Numbered from the stretch's first letter, positions 9,950-21,619 are shown. The stretch: 64,000 bases of DNA from Rhyacophila brunnea (GCA_022495005.1 JAGYXB010000461.1:372001-436000), one strand, 5' to 3'. Program-made: numbers and translations. The notes: generated by a model from the letters alone, not told the origin.

Positions 9950-10724
9950 TGCGTGATATCGCATAATGGAAATTGCGTGACGTCTACTATACGCCATGTG
10001 CAAATGTCGCTATGCGCGAATTTACTTGCTAGGTACTGTATTGAGTGCGTTGTCCATTAATAATGTCATTGGTAATTGCCCAAAAATTAAAAAAAAACTA
10101 ATCTTATACAACCCAACAAAATCAAGGTAAAAAAACATAAATTAAAAGTAATTAAATAGTTTTTTTAGACGTCACGACTCATACAAAATGGATTATTTTA
10201 TCATTAAAATTAAGTAGATCATAATATAATACCTATTTTGTTATTAATTGTGGTATCACAACTCACCTTTCATGGGTTAATATTCCTATGGTGTGTACAA
10301 AACTACAAAACTTTGTTTATACAGGACTGTCAAAACTTTGGTGGTTTATATTTAGTCATGCTTTCCTCGTCATAATTTATTGTCCTTTATTATTTTGATA
10401 ATTTCTGTGTTGGTAAACTTGGTCAGATGTTAAATTGTAAAATTTTAGTTCAATCGATTTTAACAATGCATCGACGCATGTACTTATTTTTTTGTAATAC
10501 AATATTTTCTTAAAACAATATTATGAAGATTATAAATTGTATATTATGTGTGCATTCAAGTTATTGAAATAGATAAGCAATTTGCTCGAATTAAAAATAT
10601 ACCTATGACTATGACTGACTTTAAGACTGCTTTTGGGCTATAATTATTTATTATTTTGGTACATAATTGGTGTGATTTAAATTTAGTCCTGAAGAGTTAA
10701 TTACCTGATATTATGGATTACTTT
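9950..10724. other. AT-rich stretch without recognised features
   Basis: No gene or shared repeat recognised. A somewhat richer segment (9950-10030) contains several GCGT/ACGC cores but no identifiable site. Confidence 0.4.
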
Positions 10725-10727
10725 CTA

Positions 10728-10875
10728 AAAAAACCCAGACTCCGCTGGTTGGACGGTGTCAATAAAGATGCTAGCTAGAGCTGATGGCAAAAGCACATGG
10801 AAGACACTTGCCGAAGATAGTAGGAAGGTGGATGGAGAAAATTCTTGTAGGAGATTGTTTGGCCGCTTACGATGA
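10728..10875 (+). pseudogene. Possible LINE 3' remnant
   Basis: The forward translation includes RWLDGVNKDA followed by a frame shift into KSTWKTLAED, and the segment ends in GATGATGATAGG. These resemble the C-terminal tail and GATGATG-type 3' end of non-LTR elements seen elsewhere in the window. The match is short and broken, so the call is tentative. Confidence 0.35.
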
Positions 10876-11689
10876 TGATAGGTTTCATGATAAATGAACC
10901 TATGTACGTACCTACTATTAAAACAAATATTGTAATGCACTTCTATCCCATAATAATAGTATTTCCCCCAAAGAATCACGATTGAATGAACGTAAGCTAC
11001 CCATGTAAATTTATTTATCTCCCAAGATAAATATTTAATATTAATATTGTGGGCTTGTTTTATTTGAATAGGATTTAGCTAATGTCAAATAAGGATGGAA
11101 CCGTTTTTAAAGTGGTTTATGATGTATATCATAATGTATACACACACAACAGATGTTTCCAAAAAAAATACAGGTAAATTATTGTAAAACAAAGATTGTA
11201 TTACGTACTTCAATGCATTTTCATTCAATTATTACTGGAGAAAACTGCGCAGAGCTCCGCATGTAAAATTTTAAAAGGAATTTATCTGAGAGCATATGAC
11301 TCAATTATTGGTAAAGCACATTGGCGCAAATCCAGTGGATGCTGTTTTGAGTGACCAAAATACGTACCTACTGTCAACTTTATGAGTACATACACACTTA
11401 CCATAAAATACACAACTACATCGTATGAAAACCTTTATAAAATTGTAAATATAAATAATATTTGTCAATATACCACGCGTAGCTAAATCGTGGTGGGGAG
11501 TTGTTCTAATTTATAAACAAAGGTTTTTTTCATTCCACCGTAGTGGTTGAAATAATACTAAATTATAGAATATAATATAATTCCTACTAGAATATAATTC
11601 CATCATAAACATTCATTTTATATATTTTAACTGTAGTTTAATAAAAAATGCAAAGTAACCTTAGACGATTGAAAGTGTTGATATCAAAT
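10876..11689. other. AT-rich stretch without recognised features
   Basis: No gene or shared repeat recognised. Confidence 0.45.
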
Positions 11690-11990
11690 GCTTTTAACAG
11701 TTTGGACTTATCTCATTTGCACACATCGACGCGTTGTCGGTAACACAATAACGGGATTACGAACATTTTTTCGCACATTTGTTTAGTGTCAAAAACAAAC
11801 TCCAAAAGAAATTCAATATTCTTTTTCCACAGGTGACACGTACGTGTCTTTACGGCCAAAAATGTGCGGATATGGTTCTGTTCAGTACCTCTTTGATTCC
11901 GTGTTTACTTTGTATTTGGTGATGTAAAGAAACTCAAACACGAGGTGCGAACGCGAATCATTATATTGTCAACAGTTCGATTGACGCCTT
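11690..11990. other. Less AT-rich, single-copy-looking island
   Basis: Complex sequence of mixed composition with several CpG-containing motifs (for example GACACGTACGTGTC at about 11834-11847, a perfect palindrome). It resembles no repeat in the window and carries no recognisable frame. It is a candidate conserved noncoding element, on composition only. Confidence 0.3.
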
Positions 11991-13810
11991 TCAAAAAAGA
12001 TTTTTTTACCTTTTACAACAAGAACAACACAAGTTTAATTTCAGCTATTTTAAGCTGAGAAAATATTCAAAGAAATTTGAAGGGAATAAACTATCACTAT
12101 CTCTCAATATATGATCTAAGCTCCCAAATATAAACTTAAAATCTCTTTGTATTTTCTATATTAACCACAAATATAAAAAAAAATAATTACCACCATAACA
12201 TTATCCTTTAAAATAAGCACTGCTTCTCAACATTATTTATGTGATGGCATTCTTCTTAAATTATCTAATTTTAGATTACTTACCTACCTAATAATAAATG
12301 TATCATGAATGTATAGAAAAAATCAAGATTTTATTTTAATAATAAAAAAAAATCAAAATGATTAATGGGAAGGTAGGTATGTATCTAATTAATTCTTTCA
12401 ATGCACCACTAATTTAAAAAAAAATCTGTCATCCGAATCTAAGGGGTCTTTATTTTCTTTCATTGAAATATATAAGTACGAAATATTTTAGCATATTATG
12501 TAATGCGATCAAAAATAGATCATTTATTAAGTCTTAATTATTAAGCCATTTATAATTATTATACTTGTAATTGAAAACCTGAAAGCAACAGTGGGATAAG
12601 TAAAAAATACGTGTTTTGATATAATTGAACTTATAACGTTTATATCATACAAATGATATACTTAGTTGTTTTGTCTGTTCTGCGGTCCGTAACAAATGAT
12701 ATAGGTATTTTTACAACATTTTTAACATTGGGTTATCTCAGTTATCCTGTTGTTGCGTTTAAGTTACAGGACAATTTTAATAAAGACACCAATAGCATTT
12801 TTCTTTTAAATTGGCTATTATATATTTTTACAATCTCAGTGATTCATTATTCAATAATTACATACAGCTTTCAGCAGTCGATTGCTATACTTATCTGAAA
12901 ATCGACTTTTTTCACTTTATTTCACTATTGCTTTTAAGTAGCGGTATCTTGCATAATCAATTTTGTAGTTTATAAAATCTTGCTGAAACTTATCTGCTCG
13001 ACTGAAACGTCGAGTAGAAGCCTCAATTATTCACGCAACAAAATTTCTCGCGACACACCGGTTGGGAAGTTTAACCGAATAATTCGTGTTATACCTACTT
13101 ATAATATGTTAAAATCAAAGATTAAAAATTATTCTCTATTGAATATAATAATATTTTAACTATTTTATTAATTCTGTATAATAACAATATTTCATTTAAA
13201 TATTGGGTACCTACATATATTTTCTATATTTAAAATACTACCCATGTAGATTTTATGATAATGTATATTATGAAAATAAACTAATTTGAAATATTTAGTG
13301 TGTCATATGTCCAAAAATAATATTTTCATTAAACTCGATGTTAATTATTGACAAACAGTTTTACCCACGGTTTACAAAATGTCAGGTTTCAGTCAATGGA
13401 TTCAAGAAGTGAATTAACTCTAAAATACTCGATGATTTAGGTACCTACCTAAGTACTGACTCTGAGGTAGAGAAATATTTTAAAATAATCGATTATGTTA
13501 ATAAAATAAATACAATCGTTGTCAGTAGGTACACGTGTAGGTATAGGTAAACCGACCAAACAAGTAAGTAGGTTTAACGAGAGAAGAAAAAAACAGTATA
13601 ATACTTTTGTGACATCGCCGAAAACCATTCAGCCATCCATTATTATTTATAATGACGTGTGTAAATATTTATTTAGGAGCCAAAGCGTATCTACAACGTG
13701 TAAGTACCTATATCCAAAACTACTCATCTAAGTATATAGTTTCCGGCCACATTACATCCGAAGCTTTTGAATTATAAAGCTCGAATGTTATGATTGTTGA
13801 CTATTTCTTA
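11991..13810. other. AT-rich stretch without recognised genes
   Basis: No gene recognised. An 81-codon hydrophobic open frame (12653-12898) is probably a chance product of T-rich sequence. A short hairpin, CTCGAC/GTCGAG, lies at about 12998-13015. Confidence 0.4.
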
Positions 13811-13856
13811 ACCATGTTCATTTTTGAGATTTAAACGTCTCAAAAATGAACATGGT
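13811..13856. repeat. Perfect 19-bp-stem hairpin
   Basis: ACCATGTTCATTTTTGAGA (13811-13829) is followed by an 8-base loop and then its exact reverse complement (13838-13856). It is far more perfect than other small hairpins here. It could be a very short foldback/MITE remnant, a transcribed small hairpin or a recent local inversion. No second copy was seen in the window. Confidence 0.8.
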
Positions 13857-14049
13857 ACTACAATGTACACTCAATTATATTAGGAAAACCATTATAGAAC
13901 TGGTTAATTATAAAAGTTAATAGAGTAAAAAAGTATGATGTGTTGGTTGATAACTACAAACAGTTACCGTTGGTGCTTTTCAGCCTCGTTTCACAGTTCG
14001 TTTTATAGAATTGATATCGAATTCATATTGTGTAAATAGATATAAAAAA

Positions 14050-14360
14050 AAACACCGGAATGCAAGGGAATGACAGAAGAAAACAGGTAAGTACATAATA
14101 TGTAATTAAATTAGAACTACAATCATATTTTATTTATTGATATTAAATTCTGGTGAGTGATCGTAGCTTACAGTCGTACCTATCAAAAAATATTGAATTA
14201 ATGTTCTTGTTGAATTTAATAAAATTGGAATATTACTTTCTGTAATAATCCAAAAACAACGCTCAATTGATGTCAATGCTATACGACTATCTCTTTCAGG
14301 CAAGACAGCTATGGATACGGCGAAATGTAATACGTATAGTTCACATGTAAACATTCAGTT
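14050..14360 (+). repeat. Unclassified repeat J, copy 2
   Basis: Shares AATATGTAATTAAATTAGAA, ACTACAATCAT, GAATTTAATAAAATTGGAAT and GCGAAATGTAATACGTATAG with the copies at 6490, 43950 and 58840. No termini were defined. Confidence 0.55.
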
Positions 14361-15017
14361 TTGGTATATTATTTATACAGGGATACGTGAGTATACGATT
14401 TCATCATAAAAAAGATAAACATTTTAAAGTGTTGATTTTCCAATAATTAGACTGGATATCGTGGCTTCACCATACTTGAACTCTTAGAAGCCTGTCTAAT
14501 TCAAGGAAAATAAAACTGATTAATTCATTCATAATTTGACATCATTTACATTGAAATATGTATGTCTTCTTATGAATCCTAATTTAAAAATTTACGGAAT
14601 GTTGAAAATATTGCAGATAATAATAAAAGAAAAGTTAATTTTTATTACGTTAAATTAAAAATATATGTAATTAAATTCAACACATTGAAATATTATAATA
14701 TACTACATCGACTTTTTAAAATGTCAGATCAATAATTTACCCTGTAACAGTATATACACATATATATATATAATATAGGTATATAACGTATCAGGATGAA
14801 TTATAGGCTCAGAACAATAATAGTAAAGAGAGAGAGCTATTTGAAGCCATTTTCTCAGCATGTTATTAATAATGTACTTATTTATTGTACGTATTAATAA
14901 CGTAAAATTTTACTATTATCAACTTACCTATGCAAGGTTATACCATCTTACCGCTATCTTACTTCTCAGTACGGATACCACAGATAGTTAACCATATTTT
15001 CTACTAAATTAGCCAAA
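14361..15017. other. AT-rich stretch; (TA)n tract
   Basis: A (TA)n microsatellite lies at about 14757-14772. Nothing else is recognised. Confidence 0.45.
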
Positions 15018-15227
15018 AATAATTACAAGATAAAAAAAACTTTTTATATACCACGTTTTTTAATTTTCTGTTGAATCATATAAAGAATGCATTGTCACCG
15101 TGTTCTGATATATTCTAAAAGTTTCAAATGTCTAGCTAGTCGGGAAGTTAGAAACAAGATTTGTGATGGACAAACAAGAAAAAATTTGTACTGGATAAAC
15201 AGAATACGAGCTAATAAAAACGTGGTA
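15018..15227 (-). repeat. Unclassified repeat D, copy 2 (internally deleted)
   Basis: Keeps both ends of repeat D: ATTACAAGATAAAAA then TACCACGTTTTT on the left, and AATACGAGCTAATAAAAACG then TGGTA on the right. About 300 bp present in the middle of copy 1 is missing. It includes the shared CTAGCTAGTCGGGAAGTTAG landmark. Confidence 0.6.
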
Positions 15228-15463
15228 ATATCGACAACTAACTTTATTAATAAACTATTTTTTCTTTTATTCAACAAATAAGAGTTTTTTAAAAAATATT
15301 ACCAAGTTCAAGTAGACGTTAAAACTAAAATATTGGCGAGAGCCGGGCTCGTAATTAATATTCCTTGATTTAATACACAAAAACCTATAGTCAATAATAA
15401 CGCAATTTGATAGGCATTTCATGTATGACCTTTTAGTTTAAATTGTCGTGATTCTGATAGGTG

Positions 15464-15596
15464 TCTCGTAGTATAATTGGTTAATGCACAGATTGACGCG
15501 ACACCAATGGTTATACGAGTTCAAATCCCGTCGAGGTTTGTATTTTTTTTTTCAAATATGATTTTTTCTAGTGGGTGTTTTCAAGTTATGTATGTT
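15464..15596 (+). mobile_element. tRNA-derived SINE, probable family B copy
   Basis: The head resembles a tRNA: CTCGTAGTATAATTGGTTAA (A-box region), then an anticodon-like region, then GAGTTCAAATCCCGTCGAGG (B box). It continues into a T-rich tract, TTTTTTCTAGTGGGTG and TTTTCAAGTTATGTATGTT, which parallels the tail of SINE family B at 23215-23289. Imperfect pairing in the anticodon arm and the attached tail argue against a functional tRNA gene. Confidence 0.6.
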
Positions 15597-15845
15597 ACTG
15601 ATGTATGCTATATAACTATGTCAGCAAGACGAACTCTCAGTTTTTCCAAGTATATCAGTCAAACTAATATTTACAGTCTTTACGTCGAGCTAAGCTGGGT
15701 CATTTATTCACATGTCATTTATCTTATTCTAATCTTAACTCATATTGCAGAGATTATACGCGTACCGAATGCTTTCTTACTCACACTTATGGCTGGTCTT
15801 TGTTCAGGCCTTCTTCAATAGACAATAATTATTGTTTTGCAATAT
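15597..15845 (+). repeat. Unclassified repeat E, copy 1 (partial)
   Basis: Aligns with the first half of the copy at 47045-47215. Shared landmarks are TCAAACTAATATTTAC, an (A/G)GAGATATAAGCGTGCCGAAT-like block, CTCAC(A/G)CTTATGG and TTTGTTC(A/G)GGCC. No coding family recognised. Confidence 0.5.
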
Positions 15846-16152
15846 TATAATGATTTTTTTTTCAATACACGTTTGAGAGAATGTGACTTTTTAAACTTTG
15901 CATGGGTTTTCGTAATATACTAATATGACACATGTAGAAAAATTTGAAGTATCTAAAATGAAAATGTCTACAAAATATTTTGTCGTACCTATATATGACT
16001 GTCAGGAAGGAATACTGACACGCTTATCGGTGACGACAGCAGAGCTTATTATTACAATAGAGATTTAATATCCATTTTCCAAAGGTGATTGATTGATACT
16101 TTCACTAATTGTACTTAAGTAAACATTTTAATAAACTGTTATACATATATAT

Positions 16153-16619
16153 CAGTAGCGAATGGAGGAGGAAGGAAGTTAAGATTTGACATAAAAAGTG
16201 TACACTGAACTTTGTCATTCAGGTACTTATTTGTTTTCATTTAACTAAGCACACAATATGCATATGATGTTGGTTAGTAATTTAAATTCAATTAAACCCT
16301 ACCAAACCAAACCATAATAGTTTAGTGATATGCTATGATCCGAAAAAAGTGCACACTTTTTCAGTCGTGCTTATTTGTTTTCCTTGAATTAAGAATATAT
16401 ATTATAGATAGATGGTGATTCTTATTTTTTTTTTAATTCGTTAAGCCCTGCCTTCTTAAAACAATAATCGATAAAAATTAAAATATTTTTTTACTATTAT
16501 CTTTTATGGCTTGTCTTAGACAGGGTTGGTTCAATGAAAACAAATACGTTTGAGTGACAAAGTTTAGTGTGAACTATTTATGTCGGATCTTAACAGCGTA
16601 CCTCCATCCTTCACCACTG
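16153..16619 (+). mobile_element. hAT-type MITE, CAGTGGCG family
   Basis: The left end begins CAGTAGCGAATGGAGG and the right end, reversed, begins CAGTGGTGAAGGATGG. Both continue into the family terminal inverted repeat (TTAAGAT, GACATAAA, CACTRAACTTTGTCA). Terminal CAGTGGCG-like bases and the 8-bp duplication of the best copy (26699-27255) place the family in the hAT superfamily. The flanking duplication here is not convincing. No transposase is encoded. Confidence 0.65.
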
Positions 16620-16847
16620 ACATAATAAATATAGACTTGAGACCTAAGACTATGGATGAATACATCCTTGAGACAGTTAAGGTAAGAAATTATAAATTCG
16701 TCATACATTGTAAATTAATGTTACATTCGAGATATATCAACTTCTACATAATTTACATATTACTAAAAATTAAATATTGAAGACGAAACAAATATTATTG
16801 AATCAAAGATTGAATAAAAACTTATTTTTGTTAAATTTAGTCCAATG

Positions 16848-18214
16848 CATTGGCGGCTTAGTCCGGAAAAAACTAGCAGGTCAATTTTGAATATATTATT
16901 TTAATTTGCCTTTTCGTTGTATACTGAAAAGACGTATTGCAAATTGACTTTTTATACATTATAGAACAAGTGCTAGAAATTGTTATAGGTAGGTACCTAC
17001 TTACCCTTCAAAAAATGTCCGTTTTTCATAACGCCAACCCATCGTTAACCGAAATTGCACACAACGCGTTATAATTTTTTGTAAATTAGGTCCACTTTTC
17101 TTTCTTCGCTTTTTGAAAAATCATCAATCACACGATTATAAAAATTGTCTATTTTTCCCACATATTTTTTTTCAATACTGAGCATTGCAAGAGCGGTCAG
17201 TCTATCCTGGCCCTATTGCGTAGAAAGGTTTTTATTCTTTTGAGAGTGGAAAAACATCTTTCACTTTCAACTGTTGTCATTGGTATGACGCAAATAAATT
17301 GGAGAACTTTGATCGACTCGGAAAATGTTTCGTTGAAATTATTGCTGAGTAAAAAATGTAGAAGAGAAACTGCACTATTAGCGCCATGCAAATCATCTCG
17401 TTGATAAAACACCAATAATTCATTTTTTAACTTGATTATGTTTATTTCTTCTAACAGTTTTACCAAATTTACTTGACGTGTGGGAAAATTATTTTTAAAA
17501 TCAGTATAATTTTCTTTATTGAACAAATCGGATATAATGAGATGATCGTTGGATGCGAATCGTGCTTCCATTTCCATTATAATTGTATCACAGACTTCAA
17601 TTGCTACTGCGTGCGTACTAACTGCTTCACAAAAATGTTATAAATCACTAAAAACCAAACGTTGTGTGTATATGCAATAACTGCACCAAAAACTTCTTAC
17701 ATATGATTAAAATAACCAAAGGCATTCGTCAAAACCTGTCAACGAATCCGAACCGCATACACAGTTGCGTCTTGAGACCAATTATCTAGTCAGTGTTATC
17801 ATTCTGTTTCATTTAATTAGGTGAAAAAATCTTTTGTCTCACACTCGGGCATTGCCGATATTACAGTAATTCACGCACCGTTACAAGCTTCGATCTCGTA
17901 TTTTGTGTTATATCGATCTCTGTCTTATGTATGAGAAACGAGAGAGAAAATTTTATAAAAATATTCAATTTGGGTCAATTTTCAGACTGCCGGCGAACAC
18001 AATATTTTTGTTCGGGGAATTATCGCCCAAACAAAAAAAAACCCAATAGACTGGGTCGACACAATATCGCGCGCCCTATAATTTCAAATCCACCGATTAT
18101 TATTAATATTATTATATATGACATTGCACATATTATTAATATTATTATGTCGATTGTAAGGTATTTATTTTGGCAGGTCAATGACCGAATGACCTAAGCA
18201 GGGAGCCGCCAGTG
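16848..18214 (-). mobile_element. Defective hAT transposon with 8-bp target duplication
   Basis: The element lies between two exact copies of GTCCAATG (16840-16847 and 18215-18222), the 8-bp duplication size typical of hAT transposons. Its termini are inverted: CATTGGCGGCT on the left and CACTGGCGGCT on the right read inward, 10 of 11 bases identical. The interior holds the C-terminal part of a hAT transposase on the minus strand and too little room for the N-terminal BED finger and full RNase-H-like domain. It is therefore an internally deleted, non-autonomous copy. Confidence 0.85.
17069..17637 (-). pseudogene. hAT transposase C-terminal fragment (dimerisation domain)
   Basis: The minus-strand frame is open from 17637 with no clear start of its own. 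It shows an insertion-domain-like helix region (VAIEVCDTIIMEMEARF at about 17600-17550), then leucine-rich sequence, then the hAT dimerisation block TVESERCFSTLKRIKTFLR (about 17280-17225). A single frameshift near 17209-17213 ends that frame. The next frame continues as DRLTALAMLSIEKKYV and runs to a TAA at 17069-17071. This matches the C-termini of animal hAT transposases, including ZMYM1-like domesticated relatives. Full transposases are usually 500-700 residues; about 190 remain. The catalytic residues upstream are absent, so it cannot be active. It sits inside the 16848-18214 element. Confidence 0.85.
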
Positions 18215-18387
18215 GTCCAATGTAGAGCAAATGAAACATTCCATTGGCTTATAATATTTTTATGTTACGATTATGTTGTCAAACATACTATCAAGGTGTA
18301 TTTTTTTCTATAATTTAATAGAAAGGAATAGGATCTACCCATAACATGCAATGTTTTTCGATTTTACTATATAATGAAGTAGAAGCA

Positions 18388-18700
18388 ATGCTCAAAAAAC
18401 TCGAAGCTTACAAAATTAGAGGTACATAGAGACGTATGCTCCGTTTTAGCTGGAAAGATATGGTTACAAATGTGGAGGTGGTGCTGAGGATTGAAAAGGC
18501 CAAGAAAATAATAATGATAATAAGTGGAATATAAAAAGATAGTAAACTTTGACCACATCATGCGGCATTTCGAGAGCTACTGCATCTTATTTATTATTCA
18601 GGGAGAAATTTCCGGCAATCGAACCTGGGACAGAAGAAGATCGTCCTGATTCAAGAATCTTCGAGACTAATGCTAGCTCAGATCTCTTGTTTAATATCCA
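18388..18700 (+). pseudogene. LINE reverse transcriptase C-terminal remnant
   Basis: The forward translation gives RRMLRFSWKDMVTNVEVVLR (about 18429-18488), the post-polymerase region of non-LTR reverse transcriptases. After a frameshift it gives KIVNFDHIMRHFESY (about 18534-18578), then FIIQGEISGN, then a GRRR-like basic run and FKNLRD. This order is typical of the end of endonuclease/reverse-transcriptase proteins of insect LINEs. A TAG lies just before the first motif, and frameshifts and stops follow. It is a different LINE family from that at 3950-5050. Confidence 0.75.
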
Positions 18701-19189
18701 TATTTAAAGCAGTGGCAGTATAAAAGTATAGTCAAATTCATTGCCAATGTCCGATATGAATATGACAGAAATAATAAGACTTCAATTCATAGTTTTTGAC
18801 AGTGAAGTTAAAAAAAAGTCAAAGTGCAGATTCATCTGTGGTCCCATACATACGTATATTTAAATTTTATTTACCAGGGATACACTGAGGAAAAACCGTC
18901 TCGCATCAAGTGTTAAAAGGCTGAAAAAAGATTTTATATTGTTCAATTATTCACGTAAAATCGCAAATAATTTTATGTAACTAAATAGATAACCCAAGGA
19001 TGACGTCAACAATAGTATTTTTTTGCTAAAATCACATAATAATTGAACTAACTATATGCTTTCCTTACATTTTCAGCCCAGTTTTCTGTTTCTCGATAGT
19101 TTTCAAGTTAAAAATAACCGCGATATAATTTTCTTTATCAACGTCATAAACTATTGCGTGTAACATTATATTAATGAAAACTCTCTTGA
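18701..19189. other. AT-rich stretch without recognised features
   Basis: No gene or shared repeat recognised. Confidence 0.4.
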
Positions 19190-19470
19190 GAAGTACGGGA
19201 CCACATCGCGTTCTGGCACCACTACACCATCATATAATTAAAGAAGACTTGACAATTTTTACATAAGCCTTGTCAGCATTATTTCGACAGTGTAAGAATT
19301 AGCAAGTCATTTAAACTATCGCACAATCGTCGTATCTACAGTCAGCATATTCTACAAGCGTGACATTATTCGATTTGACCGAAACGTTTGAATTGCACTA
19401 ATGCGGAGGCCAGCAGATTTCTCAATTGCAAACTTCATCAACAATGACTCGCAATTTACCAAATATAATT
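19190..19470. other. Less AT-rich, single-copy-looking island
   Basis: Mixed-composition sequence with no match to the repeats in this window and no recognisable frame. It could be host noncoding DNA under constraint or an old transposon. Confidence 0.25.
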
Positions 19471-19494
19471 AGCGGGTCATAGTTGATGAGTTAG

Positions 19495-19700
19495 TCAGTC
19501 TAAATACCTATTAGTATCAATCATAATCTCCGTCCGATCAGTAAGCTTCATGTCAGTTGCTCCGCACAACATTCTGTTCCACCGAGCTCGGTCTTCGAAA
19601 CAGTATCGTAAGTATTGTAATATAACCCTCTTGTACCAACTGTTTACACTGCAAATAAAACTCGCTCCTCCATCCATCTGAGCAACCACCAAATCTCGAC
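19495..19700 (-). pseudogene. Possible LINE C-terminal remnant
   Basis: The minus-strand frame includes DRARWNRMLCGATDMKLTDR, which resembles the RxRWxxM-type C-terminal tail of LINE proteins. There is no upstream reverse-transcriptase motif in the same copy. Tentative. Confidence 0.3.
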
Positions 19701-19849
19701 TTATATCTCATCATCAACGACGAGACCCAATGCAAAATAAATAATTATCCAATCATAATATCTATGTATTTATCAGCTGTTGACGAAATAATGAAATTTG
19801 TATGAAGCTTAGTGGATATAGATTCAACGGTACAGTAGTTTTATGGAAA

Positions 19850-20140
19850 CCTTTAATTTTTCAAATGATTCATCCAGTAATGTACGCACCCGCTCACCTC
19901 TAATAAATAACATTCGATTGCGGGTATTATTAAGCATGGTGTGGTGATGAGGCATGGGAAAAGCATCTGTCCATCGACGGCAAATCCGCGCAAGCCTATA
20001 AATCACACGAAAGTAAACATTCCACCGGCGGGGAGAGTGCCGCAAGAGAAGTCAGCTCACAAAGATTGTTTACATTGGTTCGTTTTGGCGCAGATCTATC
20101 GCCTTTGGCTGTCGAGCTTGCCGCGGACCCATCATATACA
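19850..20140. other. GC-richer island, candidate host noncoding element
   Basis: A 290-bp segment with clearly higher G+C than its surroundings. It includes a GATTGTTTACATTGG core (forkhead-type TGTTTAC) at about 20063-20077. No repeat match and no recognisable protein. Regulatory function is a guess from composition. Confidence 0.3.
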
Positions 20141-21221
20141 GTATTAAAATTAAATTAAAAAATATATTCTCAAGTACCTACTGCAAAAAATATCGATGCC
20201 ATATTACATAAATCGAATTTGTATTGGCTTGGTTTAAATTATAAAGATAGCAGAATTTGATGACATCATTCGTAGATATTATAAATCTTTCTAAAATAAG
20301 TCAGATCTGAAACATTGTTTATATTCATTTTTACGTAGATCGCCTGCCATTAAGTATATGAATGTTTGAAATAATACAAAATATTAGGACTTTATAGTGG
20401 AGATAAATATGCCATGTTACTTGAAGAACAGACTATCGCTGAACTAATCTCATTATCCAGCGATACCAAAAAAATCGCCGATATATTCCTTGTAGTCGGT
20501 TTCAATTTGGAAATGCAAATTCGTCGTCGATTTAATTTTTAAGATAATTGATTTTGAAAATTTCACTAATCGATATAAATTATGATGATCCAACTGTTGA
20601 AAGAAATTAACTAATCGGTTTAACTCATCAGTCAATTCGTAGAGTTTCCTGGACCCAGAAGTAGTTATTTACCCATATCAATAAAATCTAGTTTTGAGTT
20701 ATTAATACAATTTTTATACTTATTTAATCCTCTAGTCAGTCTAGTCTATGCAGCGGTAAAGCTATCGTATCTAAATTCAGTTTGATTCCGGAGTTATTCA
20801 CAAAAATAATATGGTATTACTGGTAACGAAATTATGCGTAATGTAGTGTAATACTTACTACAGTTTAAAACTTGTTATTTTATATTTACTGTATTCACAC
20901 AAATAATGTCATACACAGTTTAATCAGTGTGGTTATTGGACTTTTTTTTTGATTTTACGAAATTATCTCTACCTTTACCAAACGCTGTACCTATTCAGTT
21001 GTTTATAGCTTGGTTTAGTAAGGCTAATTATTTCAAAATTATGATCAGTGACGTACCTAGGCAAAGTACCGCCTTTACGCGAACTAGGAATGACGTTCAC
21101 TTTTAATTTTAGTGTTAACTTGTCTGGAAATTACCAACTCGTTTTCGGCTATCTTTAAATTGATAAATACATCAAAAATCTTAAAATTTACACAAATACA
21201 CACCATCTATCTACTGAGAAT
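20141..21221. other. No gene; possible hAT end at 21046
   Basis: Mostly unrecognised AT-rich DNA. CAGTGACGTACCTAGG at about 21046-21061 resembles a hAT terminus, but no matching opposite end or target duplication was found. Confidence 0.35.
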
Positions 21222-21229
21222 TAGAATTT

Positions 21230-21612
21230 CCACGAAAACTGCTATCAAACAGTGGTAGTGTTAGATACGTGAAGGATTAGAGCTTCGACAGGTTTGGAGG
21301 CCCCTTGTAAAAAATGTACGATAAGCCACCGTTACAATATGTATTACAGTGGGTAGAAAAATGCAACAATAGTTATTTGGTCATGATATTCATTTTTTTA
21401 AACTAAGATTTCGATACTTTCTAATGAAATGACTACATCGTTTGTTTTATAAACAACTGCCACTTTTCTCTAAACTTGTAATATTTATAGTCGTTTCTTC
21501 ATTCGTCGCCCTTTATATTGTGCCGGCTCTAAGCAACGCATCACCTGTCTGTCTTCACGGAACGTCACTGACTATGATTTTCACATACAAACTACAGTCC
21601 GGTTCCAGGATG
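21230..21612 (+). repeat. Unclassified repeat E, copy 2 (partial)
   Basis: Aligns with 47255-47570. Shared features are TCAAACAG(T/C)GGT, TTAGATACGT, ATGCAACAATAGT, TTCCTTCATTCGTC-like and CCCTTTATA(T/A)TGTG blocks, and GCAACGCATCACCTG-like. No protein is recognised in either copy. Confidence 0.5.
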
Positions 21613-21619
21613 GCGATTT

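Noticed and set aside
12653..12898. 81-codon hydrophobic open frame
   Set aside because: T-rich DNA gives hydrophobic frames by chance; no splice, promoter or homology support.
15464..15540. Possible functional tRNA gene
   Set aside because: Good A- and B-box words, but poor arm pairing and a family B SINE tail follow.
15477..15821. 114-codon open frame
   Set aside because: It runs from a tRNA-like SINE head into repeat E, so the frame spans two unrelated repeats.
16580..16780. 66-codon open frame next to the hAT element
   Set aside because: It starts inside the terminal inverted repeat of a hAT MITE.
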